Program-made: the position numbers and the translations under genes
The notes under the pieces: model-generated
Seen by the model: only the letters and a program-made list of their open reading frames with translations
Database searches by the model: none
Told to the model about the DNA's origin: nothing
Part shown: one piece after another, positions 45,990 to 48,815 of the stretch
Numbering within the stretch: the stretch's first letter is position 1
Layout: each line of letters starts with the position of its first letter
Source of the DNA: Gammaproteobacteria bacterium
GTDB taxonomy: Bacteria > Pseudomonadota > Gammaproteobacteria > GRL18
Length of the DNA stretch: 48,815 bases
Assembly (NCBI GenBank): GCA_026994225.1
Contig: JALWRI010000064.1
Span: 24,047 to 72,861 of the forward strand
Direction of reading: 5' to 3'

Positions 45990-46685
45990 ATGAAATTAAC
46001 TAAACGTCAAAAATTAATCCGTGAAAAAGTTGAGGCAGGTAGACAATATACCTTTAATGATGCGGTACAGTTATTACAATCTTTACCAAAGTTGAAATTT
46101 ACAGAATCCATAGATTTAAGTGTTAATTTAGGTGTTGATCCTCGTAAGTCTGATCAAGTAGTAAGAGGTGCAACCCTCTTACCAAAAGGAAATGGTAAAA
46201 CAATTCGAGTAGCTGTTTTTGCCCAAGGTGCTAATGCTGTAACTGCGACAGAAGCAGGTGCAGATATTGTTGGATTGGAAGATTTAGCTGATACAGTGAA
46301 AGCAGGAAATATGGATTTTGATGTAGTGATTGCTACACCAGATGTAATGCGTATAGTTGGACAATTAGGGCAAATTTTAGGTCCTAGAGGTTTAATGCCT
46401 AATCCGAAGGTAGGTACTGTTACTACAGACGTTGCTACAGCAGTAAAAAACGCTAAAGCAGGTCAGGTACGTTATCGTACAGATAAAGCAGGAATTATTC
46501 ATTGCTCTATTGGTAATATCACTTTTACAGGGGAAGATTTACTTGAAAATACTAAAGCCTTGATGAGTGATTTACAAAAAGCAAAACCTAGTTCAGCAAA
46601 GGGTATTTATTTGAAAAAAGTCACCTTGTCTTCTACTATGGGGCCTGGGATTGAAATAGATCAAACTAGTTTGGATCTTAAATAG
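45990..46685 (+). CDS. rplA: 50S ribosomal protein L1
   Basis: This 231-residue protein forms the L1 stalk and also represses its own m[27 protein letters not shown], and [13 protein letters not shown] are canonical. It begins one base after the rplK stop. Confidence 0.98.
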   Translation: MKLTKRQKLIREKVEAGRQYTFNDAVQLLQSLPKLKFTESIDLSVNLGVDPRKSDQVVRGATLLPKGNGKTIRVAVFAQGANAVTATEAGADIVGLEDLADTVKAGNMDFDVVIATPDVMRIVGQLGQILGPRGLMPNPKVGTVTTDVATAVKNAKAGQVRYRTDKAGIIHCSIGNITFTGEDLLENTKALMSDLQKAKPSSAKGIYLKKVTLSSTMGPGIEIDQTSLDLK

Positions 46686-46744
46686 TAATATATTTAAGCC
46701 AAAAATTTTGGCATACTATTAGTTGATTATATTAATTAATACAC

Positions 46745-46836
46745 GTCAAAGACCGTAGGTGCTATAGCTTAAATGGTTCATTTAACAACCTACGCAGGCG
46801 ATGTTGCTCGATATATTAAAGAGCCATCGTTTTTTT
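46745..46836 (+). ncRNA. L10 leader with terminator-like hairpin
   Basis: The region GTCAAAGACCGTAGGT with the matching AACCTACGCAGGCGATG forms the kink-turn stem of the known L10 leader, which binds the L10-L12 complex. Immediately after it, CGATG(TT)GCTC at 799-809 (46799-46809) can pair with GAGCCATCG at 46821-46829, followed by seven T (46830-46836): an intrinsic terminator shape. Binding of L10 may thus favour termination before rplJ. The L10-binding part is sure; the attenuation is inferred. Confidence 0.85.
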
Positions 46837-46859
46837 AACATTAATGATAAAGGTGAAGC

Positions 46860-47387
46860 ATGGCTCTAACAATGGAGAAAAAAGAAGCAATAATTGCTGA
46901 TATTGCAAATATTGCAAATAGTGCTCACTCAGCAGTAGCCTTTAATTACAAAGGTATTGCGTCAAATGATATGAATGCTTTGAGATGCCAAGCCCGTAAA
47001 GAGGGAGTACATCTTCAAGTAGTCAAAAATACTTTGGCAAAAAGGGCTGTAAGTGGTACTAATTTTGAATGTATGCAAGATTCATTAACAGGCTCTCTAG
47101 TTTTAGCATTTTCTTTAGAAGATCCCGGTGCAGCAGCACGGCTTGTTAAGGATTTTTTAAAAGAACATAAAGGTGTTGAAGTTCAGGTTATTTCTATTGG
47201 CGGTAAATTACTAGCAGCAAATGAATTGGATACATTGGCGAAAATGCCAACCAAAGATCAAGCTATTAGTATGTTAATGTCTGTAATGAAAGCACCTGTT
47301 ACCAAGTTGGTACGTACTTTGGCAGAACCACATGCGAAATTAGTAAGAACTGTTGCTGCTGTCCGTGATGCAAAAGAATCTGCGTAA
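46860..47387 (+). CDS. rplJ: 50S ribosomal protein L10
   Basis: This 175-residue protein anchors L7/L12 dimers on the ribosome. MEKKEAIIADIANIANSA, RKEGVHLQVVKNTLAKRAV and the helical C-terminus match. GGTGAAGC precedes the ATG. The L10 leader lies upstream. Confidence 0.98.
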   Translation: MALTMEKKEAIIADIANIANSAHSAVAFNYKGIASNDMNALRCQARKEGVHLQVVKNTLAKRAVSGTNFECMQDSLTGSLVLAFSLEDPGAAARLVKDFLKEHKGVEVQVISIGGKLLAANELDTLAKMPTKDQAISMLMSVMKAPVTKLVRTLAEPHAKLVRTVAAVRDAKESA

Positions 47388-47427
47388 TAATATATAATTT
47401 TATATCGAGCATAATGAGGAATTTATA

Positions 47428-47802
47428 ATGGCTGTATCAAAAGAAGATATTTTAGACACTATTTCAAATATGACTGTAATGGAAGTTGTAGAGTTAATTG
47501 ATGCAATGGAAGAGAAATTTAATGTTTCTGCCGCTGCAGCAGTTGCCGCAGCACCTGTCGCTGCCGCAGATGCTGCACCAGTAGAAGAACAAACTGAATT
47601 TGATGTAGTAATGACCAGTTTTGGTGATAATAAAGTAAAAGTAATTAAAGCTATTCGTGGTATTACCGGTTTAGGTTTAAAAGAAGCAAAAGAAAAAGTA
47701 GAAAGTGTACCATCTACAGTGAAAGAAGGTGCTTCTAAAGAAGAAGCAGAAGATGTGAAAAAGCAATTAGAAGAAGTAGGTGCGGTGGTAGAAATTAAAT
47801 AA
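47428..47802 (+). CDS. rplL: 50S ribosomal protein L7/L12
   Basis: This 124-residue protein recruits translation factors. The N-terminal dimerisation domain (about 1-35), the Ala/Val-rich hinge ([20 protein letters not shown]) and the C-terminal domain with [20 protein letters not shown] fit the family. Confidence 0.98.
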   Translation: MAVSKEDILDTISNMTVMEVVELIDAMEEKFNVSAAAAVAAAPVAAADAAPVEEQTEFDVVMTSFGDNKVKVIKAIRGITGLGLKEAKEKVESVPSTVKEGASKEEAEDVKKQLEEVGAVVEIK

Positions 47803-48125
47803 TAACTACTTTAACCTTAATATTTATAAACTGTTTTATCAGCAAAATTAGTCGTTATCCAATTGGCTGACAATATTTATATTGTCGGCCTTTTGTTGCT
47901 AGATAAATAAAAAAGGTAAGAGGGGAAACTTATAAACCACTATTTTATATCTGATTTCCAGATAATTTTCAGGCAAACTTTTGTTCTGTCAATCACGCAA
48001 AATTCTTTGAGTGATAATTTATTGCAATAAAGTGTCGATATATAAAAAATGGAAATATGGTTGACATAAAAATAAATCGTTCGAACTAGTTAATGCTTAT
48101 AGATTTTACTTATTCAGGAAAACAA
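47803..48125 (+). other. rplL-rpoB intergenic region
   Basis: This 323-base region holds no gene. It contains the attenuator hairpin at 47865-47894 and, near its end, TTGACA at 48061-48066 without a convincing -10. An RNase III processing site is expected by analogy with E. coli but I cannot point to it. Confidence 0.6.
47865..47894 (+). terminator. Attenuator hairpin between rplL and rpoB
   Basis: GGCTGACAATAT (47865-47876) pairs with ATATTGTCGGCC (47879-47890) with one G-T wobble, followed by TTTT then G. The short U tract suggests partial termination, as in the E. coli rplL-rpoB gap, which lowers rpoBC relative to the ribosomal protein genes. Confidence 0.8.
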
Positions 48126-48815
48126 ATGGCTTATTCATATACCGAAAAAAAACGCATACGCAAAGACTTTGGAAAAGAAACCAAGGTACTAGAGATTCCT
48201 CCTTTATTGGCTATTCAGCTGAATTCGTATCAAAAATTTTTGCAAGCAGATACATCCATAGATAAACGTAAAGATGAAGGTTTGCAAGCTGCATTTAAGT
48301 CGGTTTTTCCTATTATAAGTTTTTCTGGTAATGCAGAACTTCAATATGTGAACTACAGCTTAGGAAATCCTAGTTTTGATGTACGTGAGTGTCATACTCG
48401 TGGGGTAACTTATGCGACACCATTAAGAGTAAAAGTACGTTTATTGATATACGATAAAGAAAGTAGTACCGAAAAACAAAAAGTGGTTAAAGACATTCGA
48501 GAACAAGAAGTTTTTATGGGTGAAATTCCTTTAATGACGGATACCGGCACATTTATTATTAATGGTACAGAACGTGTTATTGTATCGCAGTTACATCGTT
48601 CTCCAGGGGTATTTTTTGATCATGATAAAGGGAAAACACATTCATCAGGAAAAGTATTATATAACGCACGTATTATTCCTTATCGTGGTTCATGGTTAGA
48701 TTTTGAATTTGATCCTAAAGATAATGTTTTTGTGCGGATTGACAGACGTAGAAAATTACCGGCAACCATTTTATTACAAGCATTAGGATATACCCATCAG
48801 GAAATTTTAGAAGAA
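48126..48815 (+). CDS. rpoB: RNA polymerase beta subunit (3' end missing)
   Basis: The first 230 codons are present and the frame is open to the window edge. [35 protein letters not shown], the block [39 protein letters not shown] and [16 protein letters not shown] are canonical for gammaproteobacterial RpoB. The rifampicin region lies beyond the window. CAGGAAAAC precedes the ATG. Confidence 0.98.
   Translation, partial: MAYSYTEKKRIRKDFGKETKVLEIPPLLAIQLNSYQKFLQADTSIDKRKDEGLQAAFKSVFPIISFSGNAELQYVNYSLGNPSFDVRECHTRGVTYATPLRVKVRLLIYDKESSTEKQKVVKDIREQEVFMGEIPLMTDTGTFIINGTERVIVSQLHRSPGVFFDHDKGKTHSSGKVLYNARIIPYRGSWLDFEFDPKDNVFVRIDRRRKLPATILLQALGYTHQEILEE

Noticed and set aside
46698-46712. A perfect GCCAAAA/TTTTGGC hairpin after rplA
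   Set aside because: It has no T tract, and the L10 leader downstream shows transcription is meant to continue; not called a terminator.
48061-48092. TTGACA ahead of rpoB as a promoter
   Set aside because: No acceptable -10 lies 16-18 bases downstream; mentioned only in the intergenic entry.

Overview
The window is an AT-rich stretch of a gammaproteobacterial chromosome, densely coded and mostly housekeeping. Several neighbourhoods are typically gammaproteobacterial: yggS-proC-yggT-yggU divergent from pilT-pilU, nrdR-ribD-ribE-ribB-ribH-nusB-thiL-pgpA, tRNA-Tyr/Gly/Thr-tuf-tRNA-Trp-secE-nusG-rplKAJL-rpoB, and yqgE-ruvX-pyrR-pyrB-pyrX. A secreted Gly/Asn/Trp/Tyr-rich protein at 1037-1450 resembles sulfur globule envelope proteins, so a sulfur-oxidising gammaproteobacterium (Thiotrichales/Beggiatoaceae-like or a symbiont relative) is the best guess. 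The species cannot be fixed from the sequence alone.

Region by region. 1-4796 (plus strand): the end of a membrane-anchored, Lys/Glu-rich protein with a histone-like tail; the sulfur-globule-like protein; then a ParA-type ATPase, a DUF302 protein, a membrane-anchored heptad coiled-coil protein and an EHD/dynamin-like GTPase with two membrane segments. This is the least ordinary part of the window and may be a module that positions or shapes sulfur globules (inference). 4769-9667: DUF167, YggT, ProC and YggS on the minus strand, then the twitching-motility ATPases PilT and PilU on the plus strand, followed by a degenerate IS200/IS605-type end palindrome. 9813-16645 (minus): FetB, a Gx-type membrane protein, TonB, YqgE, RuvX and a pyrimidine operon (PyrR, PyrB, a dihydroorotase-like PyrX lacking its metal histidines, PyrK). 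16804-19646: a DUF2064 glycosyltransferase, a FlgT-like secreted protein, PdxJ and an orphan Hpt domain.

19724-28972 (plus): CysM, RlmD, a CYTH protein, a peptide ABC importer (binding protein and two permeases) with an L,D-transpeptidase gene embedded in it, NagZ, a hypoxanthine phosphoribosyltransferase, methylthioinosine phosphorylase and DUF3301. 28957-33833 (minus): a Gld-type ABC exporter (ATPase, permease, GldG-like, DUF4340) followed by an LpxL-family acyltransferase. 33931-42699 (plus): SpeD, DsbB, GlyA, NrdR, riboflavin synthesis (RibD, RibE, RibBX-type, RibH), NusB, ThiL, PgpA. 42821-48815: a strong stable-RNA promoter, tRNA-Tyr, tRNA-Gly, tRNA-Thr, EF-Tu, tRNA-Trp, SecE, NusG, ribosomal proteins L11, L1, L10, L7/L12 with recognisable leader structures, and the first 230 codons of rpoB.

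The genes connect in places. SpeD feeds polyamine synthesis, whose by-product methylthioadenosine could be salvaged by the methylthioinosine phosphorylase and hypoxanthine phosphoribosyltransferase. The peptide importer, L,D-transpeptidase and NagZ suggest murein recycling. The riboflavin and pyrimidine clusters both carry proteins with a degenerate catalytic domain, so the missing activities (GTP cyclohydrolase II, true dihydroorotase, PyrD) must be encoded elsewhere.
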